Source: Candidatus Nitrosopumilus sp. (GTDB lineage: Archaea > Thermoproteota > Nitrososphaeria > Nitrososphaerales > Nitrososphaeraceae). Taken from it: DNA of 45,583 nucleotides. The notes under the pieces were generated by a model that saw nothing but the letters and a program-made list of their open reading frames with translations, did not search any database and had not been told where the DNA came from. Both the position numbers and the translations under genes were made by a program. The number at the start of each line of letters is the position of its first letter. The stretch's first letter is position 1. This document shows, piece after piece, positions 23,925 to 33,071 of this stretch. Location: assembly GCA_013694585.1 (NCBI GenBank), contig JACDCB010000076.1, positions 1 to 45,583 of the forward strand, written 5' to 3'.

Positions 23925-25459
23925 TGGACAAAATAGTTGTATTGGATTTTGGGTCACAATATAGCCACCTAATATGTAGGAGAATACGAGAATTAAATGT
24001 CTACTGCGAATTAGTTCCTTATAATACGCCAATCAAAAAAATTAAAGATCTAGAGCCAAAAGGAATAATTTTTTCAGGTGGGCCTGCCAGTGTTTACAGT
24101 AAAAATTCTCCTAAACCCGACAATGAAATATTTGAATTAGGTGTTCCTATTTTGGGTATTTGTTATGGACATCAGATCATTGTTGATCACTTCGATGGCA
24201 AGATAAAGAGAGTCCCGAACAGAGAATATGGGAACGCACTGTTGACAATAACTAACAAAACTAACTTATTCAAAAATATCGATGCAGATGGCCTGAAATG
24301 TTGGATGAGTCACAATGATGCCGCAGAAATAATCCCTAAAGGATTTGAAGTCTTAGGTAAAACAAGTAGTTCTTTTTCAGCAGCAATAGGAAATAGTGAC
24401 AAAAAGATTTTTGGATTACAGTTTCATCCAGAGGTAGCACATACTGAGAAGGGCGATAAAGTATTATTCAATTTCGCTAATGTGATTAGTGAAGCAAATC
24501 CTGAATGGAGTATGTCGAACTTTATTGAAACAAGCATTAATGATATAAAAATGAAGGTTAAAAATGAAAAAGTCCTATGCGCTGTCAGCGGAGGTATTGA
24601 CTCTACTACTTGTGCAATCCTCATACACAGGGCAATCAAAGATAATTTGACTTGCGTTTTTGTAGATAATGGATTATTGAGAGAGAATGAAAGAGAAGTT
24701 GTTGTAGACATATTCAAAGAAAAATTAAGAATACCTTTGAGAATCATAGATGCGAGGGAGAGATTTTTGAAAAGTCTTGAGGGATTAACAGATCCGGAAC
24801 AAAAAAGAAAAAAGGTAGGTGAGGAATTTGCGAGAGTATTTACAGAATTTGCTGAAAATGAAGGACCATTTCAGTGGTTAGCTCAAGGAACGTTGTACCC
24901 GGATGTTATAGAAAGCGGAGTATCTGGCGGTCCCGCTACAGTAATAAAAACTCATCATAATGTAGGTGGACTCCCCGAGTGGCTCCATTTAAAAATTTTA
25001 GAACCTTTGAGATATTTGTATAAAGACGAAGTACGGAAGGCGGCAAAAATAATGGGTGTACCTCAGGATTTGCTTACCAGACATCCATTTCCTGGGCCGG
25101 GGCTTGCAGTTAGAATTGTCGGTGAAACTACTCGAGAGAAGATAAATGTGGTCAGAAAAGCCAGCAAGATAGTAGAAGACGTACTAGTTGAAGATAATTT
25201 GTACAATAAAGTATGGCAAGCATTTGCGATAGTGGGAGATGATAAAGCGGTCGGAATTTTGGGGGATGAAAGGATTTTTGGTCATATTGTTTCCGTAAGA
25301 GTTGTTGAATCTGTTGATGCGATGACAGCCGATTGGGTAAGATTACCGTACTCCACTTTAGAAAAAATTAGTTCCAAGATAACGAACGAAATTGAAAATG
25401 TAACCTGGGTAACATATGCAATATCAAGCAAGCCACCTTCCACTATTGAACCTCAATAA
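23924..25459 (+). CDS. guaA: GMP synthase (glutamine-hydrolysing)
   Basis: GuaA converts XMP to GMP with ATP and glutamine. The 511-residue protein is the fused bacterial-type form. The amidotransferase domain (about 1-190) has GGPASVYS, the nucleophile in GICYGHQI and FHPEVAHT. The ATP pyrophosphatase domain follows with the P-loop AVSGGIDSTT, and the C-terminal dimerisation domain contains RHPFPGPGLA. Many archaea split these domains into two genes, so the fusion is worth noting. With guaB and purA also in the window, three enzymes of the IMP branch point lie within 12 kb. Confidence 0.97.
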   Translation: MDKIVVLDFGSQYSHLICRRIRELNVYCELVPYNTPIKKIKDLEPKGIIFSGGPASVYSKNSPKPDNEIFELGVPILGICYGHQIIVDHFDGKIKRVPNREYGNALLTITNKTNLFKNIDADGLKCWMSHNDAAEIIPKGFEVLGKTSSSFSAAIGNSDKKIFGLQFHPEVAHTEKGDKVLFNFANVISEANPEWSMSNFIETSINDIKMKVKNEKVLCAVSGGIDSTTCAILIHRAIKDNLTCVFVDNGLLRENEREVVVDIFKEKLRIPLRIIDARERFLKSLEGLTDPEQKRKKVGEEFARVFTEFAENEGPFQWLAQGTLYPDVIESGVSGGPATVIKTHHNVGGLPEWLHLKILEPLRYLYKDEVRKAAKIMGVPQDLLTRHPFPGPGLAVRIVGETTREKINVVRKASKIVEDVLVEDNLYNKVWQAFAIVGDDKAVGILGDERIFGHIVSVRVVESVDAMTADWVRLPYSTLEKISSKITNEIENVTWVTYAISSKPPSTIEPQ

Positions 25460-25600
25460 CCAGAAAGGTTGCGAGAAATTTGTTATATCGGTTATATGAT
25501 TACGAAGAATGCTATAGTCCAGTTCTTTCCTAAATAAACAGACAGTATTAAATTAGATAGTAAATATGGGAGTTGTTGATTCTTAATGGGATTGATAATA

Positions 25601-25819
25601 TCATACATCCTCATCTTTAGAATCAATCGGTTTATGCTTGTTCTTAAATTTGTTCTTGTTTTTTAATTTATTTTTGTTCATGCGATTGATTCGAAGTATA
25701 ATTAAGAAAGTCAAACCCCAAAGGATCAAAGCAATAGAAATTTGATTTATCATCCATAAATAACCTCCAATCAATGCGAGTCCAAACCCTGTAAAAGTAA
25801 GAATATTCTTCGTTTTCAT
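25601..25819 (-). CDS. Small membrane protein
   Basis: The 72-residue protein has two hydrophobic helices (ILTFTGFGLALIGGYLWM and ISIALILWGLTFLIIL) and a strongly basic tail of Asn/Lys repeats (KNKLKNKNKFKNKHK) ending DSKDEDV. It overlaps the stop of mptE by 4 bases (ATGA), so it is translated with it. The function is unknown. Confidence 0.65.
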   Translation of the reverse strand: MKTKNILTFTGFGLALIGGYLWMINQISIALILWGLTFLIILRINRMNKNKLKNKNKFKNKHKPIDSKDEDV

Positions 25820-26595
25820 AATACTTTATATTTGTTCACCCCATAAAAAGATGAATCGTGATTCGAAGTCGTAATGTGGGTTACCAAGGCTCTGGAATTT
25901 TCCAATAGCATTCCAACCAAATATTTTCCAATTTGCAATTTTTGTTTCTTCAATTCGAGGTTTGGCACTTTTCTTTTTGAAAAAAATCCGATTTTAGAGT
26001 CAAAATCCATACCTACAAGCAAGATCTCTCTCGCTAAAAACCCATCCGCAAGAAATACACTTCTATCGCCATCTGTAAATCCGCCAAAATTGTAGACATT
26101 CTTCAAGGGAAAATTTTGAGTCGTTCCTATAACATTACTAAAAGATGGAACCTGTGAAGTGATTTTATCGATGTTATCACCATGAGCATGTATTACCATA
26201 ATTGATCCTCCAGAATGAGCTCTGACTAAGGATTTATAATCCCCATCAAGATCCGTTACAACAAAATCTGGAATAATTCCTAAATCCAGACACATTTCAG
26301 TAGCACCATCAGCGGCTATCACCACTATATCCTCTGACACGGCATTATTAGATTTGCCTTTCTTGCAGCTGCAGATTTCAAGAATGTAACTTTGTACTGT
26401 GCTTTCTTCAATGCTAGGGCCTGCGCCTATCACCAATGCTTTGTTGTCTTGTATTTTTCGGAAACATTTTGGATCGATGCGTTCATTTGAGATCAAAGTT
26501 GATAAGTTCAAGGAATTGAGAAAATCCCTCTGAATGGGAATATTCAATAATCTAGCAATTATAAGATAATAAGGATACCAGTTATTAAAATGCAA
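25816..26595 (-). CDS. mptE: 6-hydroxymethyl-7,8-dihydropterin pyrophosphokinase (MptE-like, DUF115)
   Basis: MptE activates the pterin for folate or methanopterin-type cofactor synthesis and replaces FolK in many archaea. The 259-residue protein has ALVIGAGPS, VIAADGATEMCLDLG, FVVTDLDGD, VIHAHGDN and GGFTDGDRS, the ordered signatures of the DUF115/MptE family. The start is TTG 26595; a TGA lies directly upstream, so no longer start exists. Thaumarchaea need tetrahydropterin cofactors for C1 metabolism. It overlaps the small membrane protein gene downstream by 4 bases. Confidence 0.88.
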   Translation of the reverse strand: MHFNNWYPYYLIIARLLNIPIQRDFLNSLNLSTLISNERIDPKCFRKIQDNKALVIGAGPSIEESTVQSYILEICSCKKGKSNNAVSEDIVVIAADGATEMCLDLGIIPDFVVTDLDGDYKSLVRAHSGGSIMVIHAHGDNIDKITSQVPSFSNVIGTTQNFPLKNVYNFGGFTDGDRSVFLADGFLAREILLVGMDFDSKIGFFSKRKVPNLELKKQKLQIGKYLVGMLLENSRALVTHITTSNHDSSFYGVNKYKVL

Positions 26596-26739
26596 TCAAT
26601 TATTCAATAACCATTGAGTAGTATATCTTGATTTCAGTCCACTGAATATTTCCCCAAAAAATCGGGTCACAAGTTATTATATTTTTCAAAAATATATGCA
26701 CATTTAACTGTTAAATAATAAGATATATCAGAGCATGGT

Positions 26740-27162
26740 ATGGACATGAACGATATAGATAATAATTCAGATGATGAGTTAAAAAGGATATATGGTCTTA
26801 AGAATATTGCGGTAGTTGGAATGTCCCCAACTGAAGGAAAACCATCTAATTATGTTCCAAAATACCTAATTGAAAAAGGATACAATATCATCCCTGTAAA
26901 TCCTATTTATGAGGAGATCCTAGGTAATAAATCATATCCAAAGGTATCGGATATCCCCCATCATGTAGATATAGTAGACATATTTCGAAAATCTGAAGAT
27001 GTATTACCAGTAGTTAAAGATGCAATTCTAAAGAATGGAATCAACGTGATATGGATGCAATTGGGAATTTACAATAAGGAAGCAAAAGAAATTGCAGAAA
27101 AGAAAGATATCGGAGTCATTTATAACAGGTGTATCCTAAAAGAACATCAGCGATTGTTTTGA
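26740..27162 (+). CDS. CoA-binding domain protein (YccU-like)
   Basis: This 140-residue single-domain Rossmann protein has IAVVGMSPTEGKPSNYVPKYL (CoA-binding loop), IIPVNPIYEEILG, VDIVDIFRKSEDV and IWMQLGIYN. It matches the CoA_binding_2 family, relatives of the succinyl-CoA synthetase alpha N-domain without a catalytic partner. The role is unknown; it may bind CoA or acyl-CoA as a sensor or carrier. It is first of a co-directional run with DUF373 and uppS, with gaps of 94 and 41 bp. Confidence 0.85.
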   Translation: MDMNDIDNNSDDELKRIYGLKNIAVVGMSPTEGKPSNYVPKYLIEKGYNIIPVNPIYEEILGNKSYPKVSDIPHHVDIVDIFRKSEDVLPVVKDAILKNGINVIWMQLGIYNKEAKEIAEKKDIGVIYNRCILKEHQRLF

Positions 27163-27256
27163 TCACATATCTCTAATTTGAATATTAATCCGTAAAATTT
27201 TGAAAAGATAGAGTAACTTAATTAAATAGTAGATCATTTTATCTATTGTATCATTA

Positions 27257-28444
27257 ATGCCTAAATGGGGCCAACTTGACAATAAAGTGGATTTAAAAAA
27301 AAATGAAAATTATAACAAAATAGGTTCTTTGCAAAATTTTACTAAGGTTATCGTATTTTGTATAGACAGAGATGACGATATAGGTATTAAAGGAGGGCTT
27401 GAAACTCCAATTATTGGAAAGGAATTATGCATTAATGCCGGAACAAGGTTAGCGATTGAAGATCCAGAAGATTCAGATTGTAATGCGATTTTTGGAGCCA
27501 TAAAATCATATGAAGAATTTAAAATGAAGGGTTACGATGTCGAAATAGCCTTGGTTGCAGGCAAGTATAATAGAGGCATTGATGGAGATTTGAAAATCAC
27601 TCAAGAGATCGACATGGTTCTTGGTATATACGAAGCAGATGGGGCGGTAGTAATATCAGATGGAGAAGACGATGAAACGGCAATACCTTTGATTCAAGGT
27701 CGTATTCCAATTATATCTATCCAAAGGATTATAGTAAGACAAAGTAGAAGTGTAGAATATTCCTATGCTATTTTAGCTCGATATATCAAAATCTTATTTT
27801 ACGATCCACGGTATTCAAAATTTTTTCTAGGCCTTCCCGGTGCACTCCTAGTTACGAGTGGTTTGTCAATAATTTTTGGATTTTCTCGCGAAGCATTTGC
27901 ATTGGGTATCAGCATTTTGGGTGCAGCTTTTATTCTCAGAGCATTTGATATAGATAAATCAATAGCCACTTTGTCAAAGCCTACTCCTTCTGGATTCATC
28001 CGTGTATTTTCTTACTTTGCGGGCACAATGATAATTTTAGCATCAATTTTAAACGGAATTTCTCATGTTCCTCAGGAAATATGGGATTCAAATCAAGGAA
28101 TAACGTCAATCATAACAAACAAAGTTGTGCTAAGTAGTTTTGCAACTGGAACTATAACTCTACTGTGGATAGGAATTTCTACGATCTTCGCAGGGATATT
28201 GTTGAGTAACTGGTTCAAAGGAAGTATCAAAATAATATATGATATTCTGCGATTGGTCGTTTTGGCTCTATTTTACATACCCATGTTGCAATTGACTTCA
28301 CTAATTACTGAGCGTGGAAATCCATTCAATCTAATTTCTTCATTGTTAATCGGTTTAGCGGTTACCCTCATAGCGGCAACTTTTCTATTCCAATACTTTA
28401 GAAACCGAAAGGGCGGTGAAGCTCTCAAACATGACGACCAGTAA
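27257..28444 (+). CDS. DUF373 archaeal membrane protein
   Basis: The 395-residue protein has a soluble N-terminal domain of about 190 residues with VIVFCIDRDDDIG, DGAVVISDGEDDE and IPIISIQRIIVRQSR, followed by about six membrane segments. This is DUF373, nearly restricted to archaea and usually annotated as a predicted membrane protein of unknown function. The acidic motifs DRDDD and DGEDDE look like metal or nucleotide ligands. The next gene encodes a cis-prenyltransferase on the same strand, so a link to lipid or isoprenoid carrier biology is possible (inference). Confidence 0.88.
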   Translation: MPKWGQLDNKVDLKKNENYNKIGSLQNFTKVIVFCIDRDDDIGIKGGLETPIIGKELCINAGTRLAIEDPEDSDCNAIFGAIKSYEEFKMKGYDVEIALVAGKYNRGIDGDLKITQEIDMVLGIYEADGAVVISDGEDDETAIPLIQGRIPIISIQRIIVRQSRSVEYSYAILARYIKILFYDPRYSKFFLGLPGALLVTSGLSIIFGFSREAFALGISILGAAFILRAFDIDKSIATLSKPTPSGFIRVFSYFAGTMIILASILNGISHVPQEIWDSNQGITSIITNKVVLSSFATGTITLLWIGISTIFAGILLSNWFKGSIKIIYDILRLVVLALFYIPMLQLTSLITERGNPFNLISSLLIGLAVTLIAATFLFQYFRNRKGGEALKHDDQ

Positions 28445-28485
28445 GATATAATAGAGCATAAATGAGGGTATAAACATCTCTCCTA

Positions 28486-29295
28486 ATGTCTATAATAGAC
28501 AAGATTCTAAAACTACTGTATTCAACATCCAGACAAAATCTTATTTATAAAATATATGAAAAACACTTGACAAGCCAAATAAATCAATTTCCTTTCCCTC
28601 AACACATTGGAATTATTTTAGATGGAAATAGGCGATGGTCAAAAATAATGGATATCGATAAAGTGAAAGGCCATCAAATGGGTGCAGATATTGCGGAAGA
28701 TTTATTGAATTGGATATACGACCTAGGGATAAAAATAACTACAGTATATGTGTTATCAAATGAAAATCTTCATAGGGAAACAAATGAACTCGAAAATATT
28801 TACTCCTTGCTCGAGGATAAATTGATTGGTTTGTATAATGATAGTAGGATACATGATAAGCAGATACGAATAAAATCGATCGGAGAATTCAATATACTTC
28901 CAAAGAGATTGCAAGATATTTTGAGAAAGTTGGAAACGAGAACAGAAAATTATGAAAACATGTATTTAAACATCGCTATAGCATACGGTGGACAGAAGGA
29001 ATTAATTGACGCGATTAGAAAAATAGCGACTTCAGTAAAAGAAAACAAAATTGAAATAGATGATATAGATGAGAAGATTATTGAGGCAAATCTATATACG
29101 GCCCATCTCCCCCAAGCGGAGCCTGATTTGATTTTAAGAACATCAGGGGAAAAACGGTTAAGTGGATTTTTGCTGTGGCAAAGTGCATATAGTGAACTCA
29201 TATTTGTTGATATTTTTTGGCCAGAATTTAGAAAAATTGATTTGATGCGAGCAATTCGAACTTTTCAAAAGAGAGCTCGAAGATATGGTAAATAA
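28486..29295 (+). CDS. uppS: cis-Polyprenyl diphosphate synthase (UppS family)
   Basis: This enzyme adds isopentenyl units to build the long cis-polyprenyl carrier lipid used for protein N-glycosylation and cell-surface polymers. The 269-residue protein has HIGIILDGNRRWSK with the catalytic Asp, LSNENLHRE, and RTSGEKRLSGFLLWQSAYSE with the Mg/diphosphate-binding Arg and Glu. It is preceded by DUF373. Confidence 0.94.
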   Translation: MSIIDKILKLLYSTSRQNLIYKIYEKHLTSQINQFPFPQHIGIILDGNRRWSKIMDIDKVKGHQMGADIAEDLLNWIYDLGIKITTVYVLSNENLHRETNELENIYSLLEDKLIGLYNDSRIHDKQIRIKSIGEFNILPKRLQDILRKLETRTENYENMYLNIAIAYGGQKELIDAIRKIATSVKENKIEIDDIDEKIIEANLYTAHLPQAEPDLILRTSGEKRLSGFLLWQSAYSELIFVDIFWPEFRKIDLMRAIRTFQKRARRYGK

Positions 29296-29337
29296 ATTCA
29301 GGATTTAAATTAGACCAACTCCCTTCATACGTTATCA

Positions 29338-29490
29338 ATGCCTCAGCACGGAGAAATTGATAACAAGAAAAACTTAATCTATTGCGGATATTGGATGACA
29401 TTTGATGATTGGGAAGATATTCACAAGTATAGCCCCAATGTAGATGATTCAAACCATGATGTGAAAGAGACAGTTGAAGACATTGCATAA
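29338..29490 (+). CDS. Possible 50-residue protein (not in the ORF track)
   Basis: ATG 29338 opens a 50-codon frame reading MPQHGEIDNKKNLIYCGYWM then FDDWEDIHKYSPNVDD and ending EDIA. It lies between uppS and the Nudix gene on the same strand. The acidic, aromatic composition looks coding and fits the gap better than the minus-strand ORF of the track (29228-29563), which overlaps uppS. I do not recognise a family. Confidence 0.45.
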   Translation: MPQHGEIDNKKNLIYCGYWMTFDDWEDIHKYSPNVDDSNHDVKETVEDIA

Positions 29491-29571
29491 AGGGGCCTTT
29501 TCCATTAAGGTGTAGGAAGCGATATGATATAAACACGCTTTTATAATTGTTAAATTCATTCATTCAAGGCA

Positions 29572-30021
29572 ATGTATGATGAAATTTCGGCCGGGGCTGT
29601 ATTATATTTGGTTGACGAAAATTCCGAAATAATGTATTTGATCCTCAATTATAATTATGGACATTGGGATTTTCCCAAAGGGAATATGGAAATAGGGGAG
29701 ACAGAGATAGATACCGTATTTAGAGAAGTGTCAGAAGAGACTGGAATTAAAGACGTTCAAATAATCAACGGGTTCAGACAACAAATTTCATATAAATATA
29801 GGAAAAAATCAAAATTAGTAAATAAAGCAGTAATTTACTATTTGGCCGAAACTAAATCAAAGAAAGTGGTCCTATCATTTGAGCATATAAATTTTGAATG
29901 GCAAACTTTTGAGCAGGCATTACAAAAACTTTCGTTCGAAAACAGTAAACGAGTCTTAAAAATGTCAAAAGAATTTCTGGTAACAACAGAAAACATGAAA
30001 AGAAGTCCTATTAAATCCTAA
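29572..30021 (+). CDS. Nudix hydrolase (diadenosine tetraphosphatase-like)
   Basis: The 149-residue protein has the complete Nudix box GNMEIGETEIDTVFREVSEETGI (residues 37-59) preceded by HWDFPKG. The start SAGAVLYL and the WDFPKGN pattern are typical of Ap4A hydrolases of the archaeal/animal type. It would split diadenosine polyphosphates or related dinucleotides using Mg. The C-terminal helix is complete. Its 3' end overlaps that of the nuclease-like gene on the other strand by 11 bp. Confidence 0.88.
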   Translation: MYDEISAGAVLYLVDENSEIMYLILNYNYGHWDFPKGNMEIGETEIDTVFREVSEETGIKDVQIINGFRQQISYKYRKKSKLVNKAVIYYLAETKSKKVVLSFEHINFEWQTFEQALQKLSFENSKRVLKMSKEFLVTTENMKRSPIKS

Positions 30022-30628
30022 AAAAATTTTGTTTATAATTATCAAAATCAATTAAAAATGAGTTAAAAGAGCTTATTGGAACTATAGGTACTTGATTTAC
30101 ATAGCGAAATTCATTAGGCAAAAAAGTAATAACTATTGGATAAGAACATTCAATTCCAATCGATTTATTCTTTTCCATAAAGAGAATACCTCGTTCTTTC
30201 TGTTTATCTACTGCGCGAACCATTTCGGAGTAGGAATTTCGCTTCCAATGCTTACAGTCTACAACTAAAGCATTTTGTAATCTTATACCTACTACGTCAA
30301 TTTGTCGAGTTGGATTCCTAATCCGATAGTTTTTGTATACCACATAATTGTGAAATTTCATTATCTCAGAAGCAAATAATTCAAAATCCTTCCAGTCAAT
30401 TAACTTACAGACAGTCAAAATATCGGCACCACATTCAACTGCAGCTAACGCAATCATGATCTTATTATAGGAAGAGGCTTCGATTTGCTTGTATTTTATG
30501 AATATCCCTCTCTCGGACAGAAAATCTAAAACATCTATAGTTAAAAAACTATATTTGATTCTTATTTTGTTTATATTTGGATTAAATTCATTTAGTATCT
30601 TGATGAGCGAATTAGGATTGATTTTCAA
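30011..30628 (-). CDS. PD-(D/E)XK nuclease-like protein with N-terminal helical domain
   Basis: The 205-residue protein has a C-terminal half with the order of a restriction-endonuclease-like fold: Glu in FELFASEIMKFHNY (about 83-94), RQIDVVGI with Asp111, and LVVDCKHWKR with Asp124 and Lys126. This resembles the Mrr/Holliday-resolvase-like group. The N-terminal about 80 residues look like a winged-helix region (LTIDVLDFLSERG). No methylase or helicase gene is next to it, so a restriction system is not supported; DNA repair or a stand-alone nuclease is possible. Confidence 0.65.
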   Translation of the reverse strand: MKINPNSLIKILNEFNPNINKIRIKYSFLTIDVLDFLSERGIFIKYKQIEASSYNKIMIALAAVECGADILTVCKLIDWKDFELFASEIMKFHNYVVYKNYRIRNPTRQIDVVGIRLQNALVVDCKHWKRNSYSEMVRAVDKQKERGILFMEKNKSIGIECSYPIVITFLPNEFRYVNQVPIVPISSFNSFLIDFDNYKQNFFRI

Positions 30629-30658
30629 AAATTTGAGTAAAAAAAAGAGTTGGGAGTT

Positions 30659-31066
30659 TTATTTTACTATTACTGTACCAACCATCGCTGGATGCAAGGT
30701 ACAAAAATACGGATATTCGCCTGCTGTATCAAATTTATGCTCAAAGGTTTTTCCTTTGCTAGTCAGTGCTGTTGGACCAGCTAAACCTGAATCAAATGTC
30801 TTTCCAGCATCTGGTGCACCGGCGCTTCCAGATGTTACAGTATGGAATGCGGAATCATCGTTTGTCCACACTACAGTTTGACCTACAGTGGCTTCGATAG
30901 GATTTGGACTATATGACGTATCGGTCAAAGTAGATGCGCCCGGTACAATTGTTGCCTGTACTTTATCTGATTGAGCAAAAACACTAATGTTTGCGCTTGC
31001 TCCAATAGCGACTAAGCTAAGGATTGCAAGTAAACTTGCTGCAAGATAAATTGGTTTATTTACCAT
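30659..31066 (-). CDS. Secreted plastocyanin-like blue copper protein
   Basis: This is a type I copper protein, part of the large thaumarchaeal set of exported cupredoxins that move electrons in ammonia oxidation or respiration. The start is ATG 31066, giving a 135-residue precursor with a signal peptide (IYLAASLLAILSLVAIGASA) that ends near FAQ. The track start at 31138 would put 24 extra residues before the signal. The copper ligands are His75 (SAFHTV), then Cys122, His125 and Met128 (YFCTLHPAMVG). It is probably transcribed alone. Confidence 0.9.
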   Translation of the reverse strand: MVNKPIYLAASLLAILSLVAIGASANISVFAQSDKVQATIVPGASTLTDTSYSPNPIEATVGQTVVWTNDDSAFHTVTSGSAGAPDAGKTFDSGLAGPTALTSKGKTFEHKFDTAGEYPYFCTLHPAMVGTVIVK

Positions 31067-31197
31067 TTTTATCAATCTTAAATTAAAATTTACAGTAATA
31101 AATATCATAAGATTAAAGCGGGAGGAATTAAGTATCATAATTCACTTAATAAATATATTTAACCAATTGATCAGCAAAGATAATTACCCGATACAAA

Positions 31198-32001
31198 GTG
31201 AATGAGTTCATCACCCTGTTACAGCGAATCAGGCATTTTCCAATTTCGGATTCCGAAAAAAAGGTATTGTATAATATAATTAATAATAGACAAAGAGATT
31301 CGAACAACAAGATAAAGAAATTAAAGAATTTCTTCGGTTTTATAAGTAATAAGAAGGTTGAAAACCTTTCAACAACATCAGTTGAAACAAACAGTCTGAT
31401 GGAAAAAGGCATCATAGAACCAAATAACACCCCCATAGATTCGAACCCAAAGGTTGTTTCGAACCGACAGGTAACTAATGAAAAATGCAAATTAACTAGC
31501 TTGGGTCTCATCCATATCTTCAGCAATAAATATACCTATTCACCAGACTTTCTCATCAAATATAACGACGATATCGTCTTGCACGAATTGTTATTTAAGC
31601 ACTTCCAGTCCAACACGATAAAGACGGCTACAGCCAAGTTTTTTAACATAATTACAGAGTATTTGACAACGTCATCGAATTATATTATTAATTTGTCATT
31701 GGAGCAGGACAAACCCTTGACTCCAGATATGAAAGAAGAAATTGAGCATAAAATAAAGATCTTTTCTTTGATTTTAGGATTTAAGATAACAATTCTATTT
31801 AATGACTATAATATTATATCATCAAATATTGGGGCAAACAATGACAAAGTAATTTTTGCTATCCACCAAGTAGAAACTCTTATGAAAAAGAATTTATCTA
31901 AGGATCCAAAATTTCTAAATTTATTATCTATGGTATCGAGCGAATTTAATTCGGGCTATAATGACTTCACCAGTTTCATGGGTCAAGATAATAAACACTA
32001 A
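31198..32001 (+). CDS. Unknown protein, possible winged-helix
   Basis: The 267-residue protein starts at GTG 31198. The N-terminus reads like a helical bundle (RIRHFPISDSEKKVLYNIINNR), then a linker rich in Asn/Lys/Ser, then LTSLGLIHIFSNKYTYSPDFLIKYNDDIVLHELLFKHF. Many thaumarchaeal proteins of unknown role share this LTS-G-L/I-xx-I pattern, which could be a winged-helix domain. There is no membrane segment. The function is unknown. It is divergent from the blue copper gene. Confidence 0.6.
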   Translation: MNEFITLLQRIRHFPISDSEKKVLYNIINNRQRDSNNKIKKLKNFFGFISNKKVENLSTTSVETNSLMEKGIIEPNNTPIDSNPKVVSNRQVTNEKCKLTSLGLIHIFSNKYTYSPDFLIKYNDDIVLHELLFKHFQSNTIKTATAKFFNIITEYLTTSSNYIINLSLEQDKPLTPDMKEEIEHKIKIFSLILGFKITILFNDYNIISSNIGANNDKVIFAIHQVETLMKKNLSKDPKFLNLLSMVSSEFNSGYNDFTSFMGQDNKH

Positions 32002-32074
32002 TCCAAATTATATTTTCCAATCATTCTAAATATTGATCTATGAGACAAATTGAAAATCATTTAAAGAGCAATTC

Positions 32075-32371
32075 ATGACGAAAACAAAATATAATAAGTA
32101 TCCTATGCGTCAATTTACTAACGTAATGTCAAAAATATGTCTAAGATGTAATAAATCATTTAATGAAAGTGATGTTGAAGACGAAATATCACAAAAATAC
32201 CCATCTTGTCCTGATTGTTGGAAGGAATGGACAACCTATGCAGTCATGGTTATGAATGAGATGAGACTAGATATGTCCCTACCCGAACATAGAAAAGCTT
32301 TAAGAAAATACGAAAAAGGATTTTTTGATAAAACATTAGGGGAAATAGAAAAAAAACCGGAAAATAAATAA
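32075..32371 (+). CDS. Zinc-ribbon protein with YggX-like C-terminal part
   Basis: The 98-residue protein has two CxxC pairs (ICLRC at 22-25, CPDC at 45-48) that form a zinc or iron ribbon. They are followed by WKEWTTYAVMVMNEMRLDMS...EHRKALRKY, close to the W-x-x-W...INExRLxM...PxxRxxL core of bacterial YggX, the Fe(2+)-trafficking / oxidative damage protein. The fusion of a Cys ribbon to a YggX-like core is unlike the bacterial form. Iron handling or protection of Fe-S proteins is plausible (inference). The start could also be Met11 or Met18. Confidence 0.65.
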   Translation: MTKTKYNKYPMRQFTNVMSKICLRCNKSFNESDVEDEISQKYPSCPDCWKEWTTYAVMVMNEMRLDMSLPEHRKALRKYEKGFFDKTLGEIEKKPENK

Positions 32372-32388
32372 TTATATCAAAGTTGTAA

Positions 32389-32865
32389 TTATTCATCCAC
32401 CATCTCCATCAAAGTAGGAGGGACTACCCTCAGGATCAATTTGGGATTAGGTGTATTAAGGATTGATTCAAAAAAGCAGTCAAGTAGTTTTATTTTTTTG
32501 TGGGTTGGAAACCTAGTCAATACACTCGTCAGTGATGCCAACAGATCGTGCTTAAAAGAATCTATTATAGATGGATTTAATGAAATTTCAATCATATAAG
32601 AATAGAATATAGTACTAATTTCACTACTTTTCATGTCAGCCAATGAATTCAACCAAGAATCGAATATATTCATTAAAGACTGATTTTCAATTTTTCCATA
32701 ATTAGCAAAAACATTTTGAATAATTTCTTTTTTTTCTGCCGTATCGAAAGATAAGAACTCGTTCAGTCGACTTTTAATGATAGGAGTTCGAAGACCAGAT
32801 GGTAAATTTGATAAAATTATCAAAATGTTTTCTACAAATGATGATGCAGGATTATCCTTGTCCAC
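32389..32865 (-). CDS. Unknown all-helical protein
   Basis: The 158-residue protein is predicted to be mostly helices in repeated pairs (ENILIILSNLPSGLRTPIIKSRL, LMNIFDSWLNSLADM, SLTSVLTRFPTHKKIKLLDCFF), perhaps a short HEAT-like scaffold. It has no motif I recognise and no membrane segment. It converges with the YggX-like gene and is divergent from purA. Confidence 0.6.
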   Translation of the reverse strand: MDKDNPASSFVENILIILSNLPSGLRTPIIKSRLNEFLSFDTAEKKEIIQNVFANYGKIENQSLMNIFDSWLNSLADMKSSEISTIFYSYMIEISLNPSIIDSFKHDLLASLTSVLTRFPTHKKIKLLDCFFESILNTPNPKLILRVVPPTLMEMVDE

Positions 32866-33036
32866 ATGAGTCTGAAAAAATCAACAATATTTTTTTCTTT
32901 CCAATTAGCACGACTTTAATTCATCTAGAGTGAGAACATCACTTAAACGGTCATAATGAAGCGAAAATTTTCGCTCCAATTCAGATAAGATCTTTGTATT
33001 CCATCTCACGCAGAAGGCAAATATTAAAACTACTAG

Positions 33037-33049
33037 GATTAAATATTCT
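33037..33049 (+). promoter_or_regulatory. Likely TATA box of purA
   Basis: GGATTAAATATTC is centred about 28 bp before ATG 33072. This favours that ATG over the track start at 32994, which lies upstream of the box. Confidence 0.45.
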
Positions 33050-33071
33050 ATGTTTTTTAATAATATACCGT

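Noticed and set aside
29228-29563. 111-residue minus-strand ORF in the track
   Set aside because: It overlaps the end of uppS and its composition is unlike a real protein; a 50-codon plus-strand frame fits the gap better.
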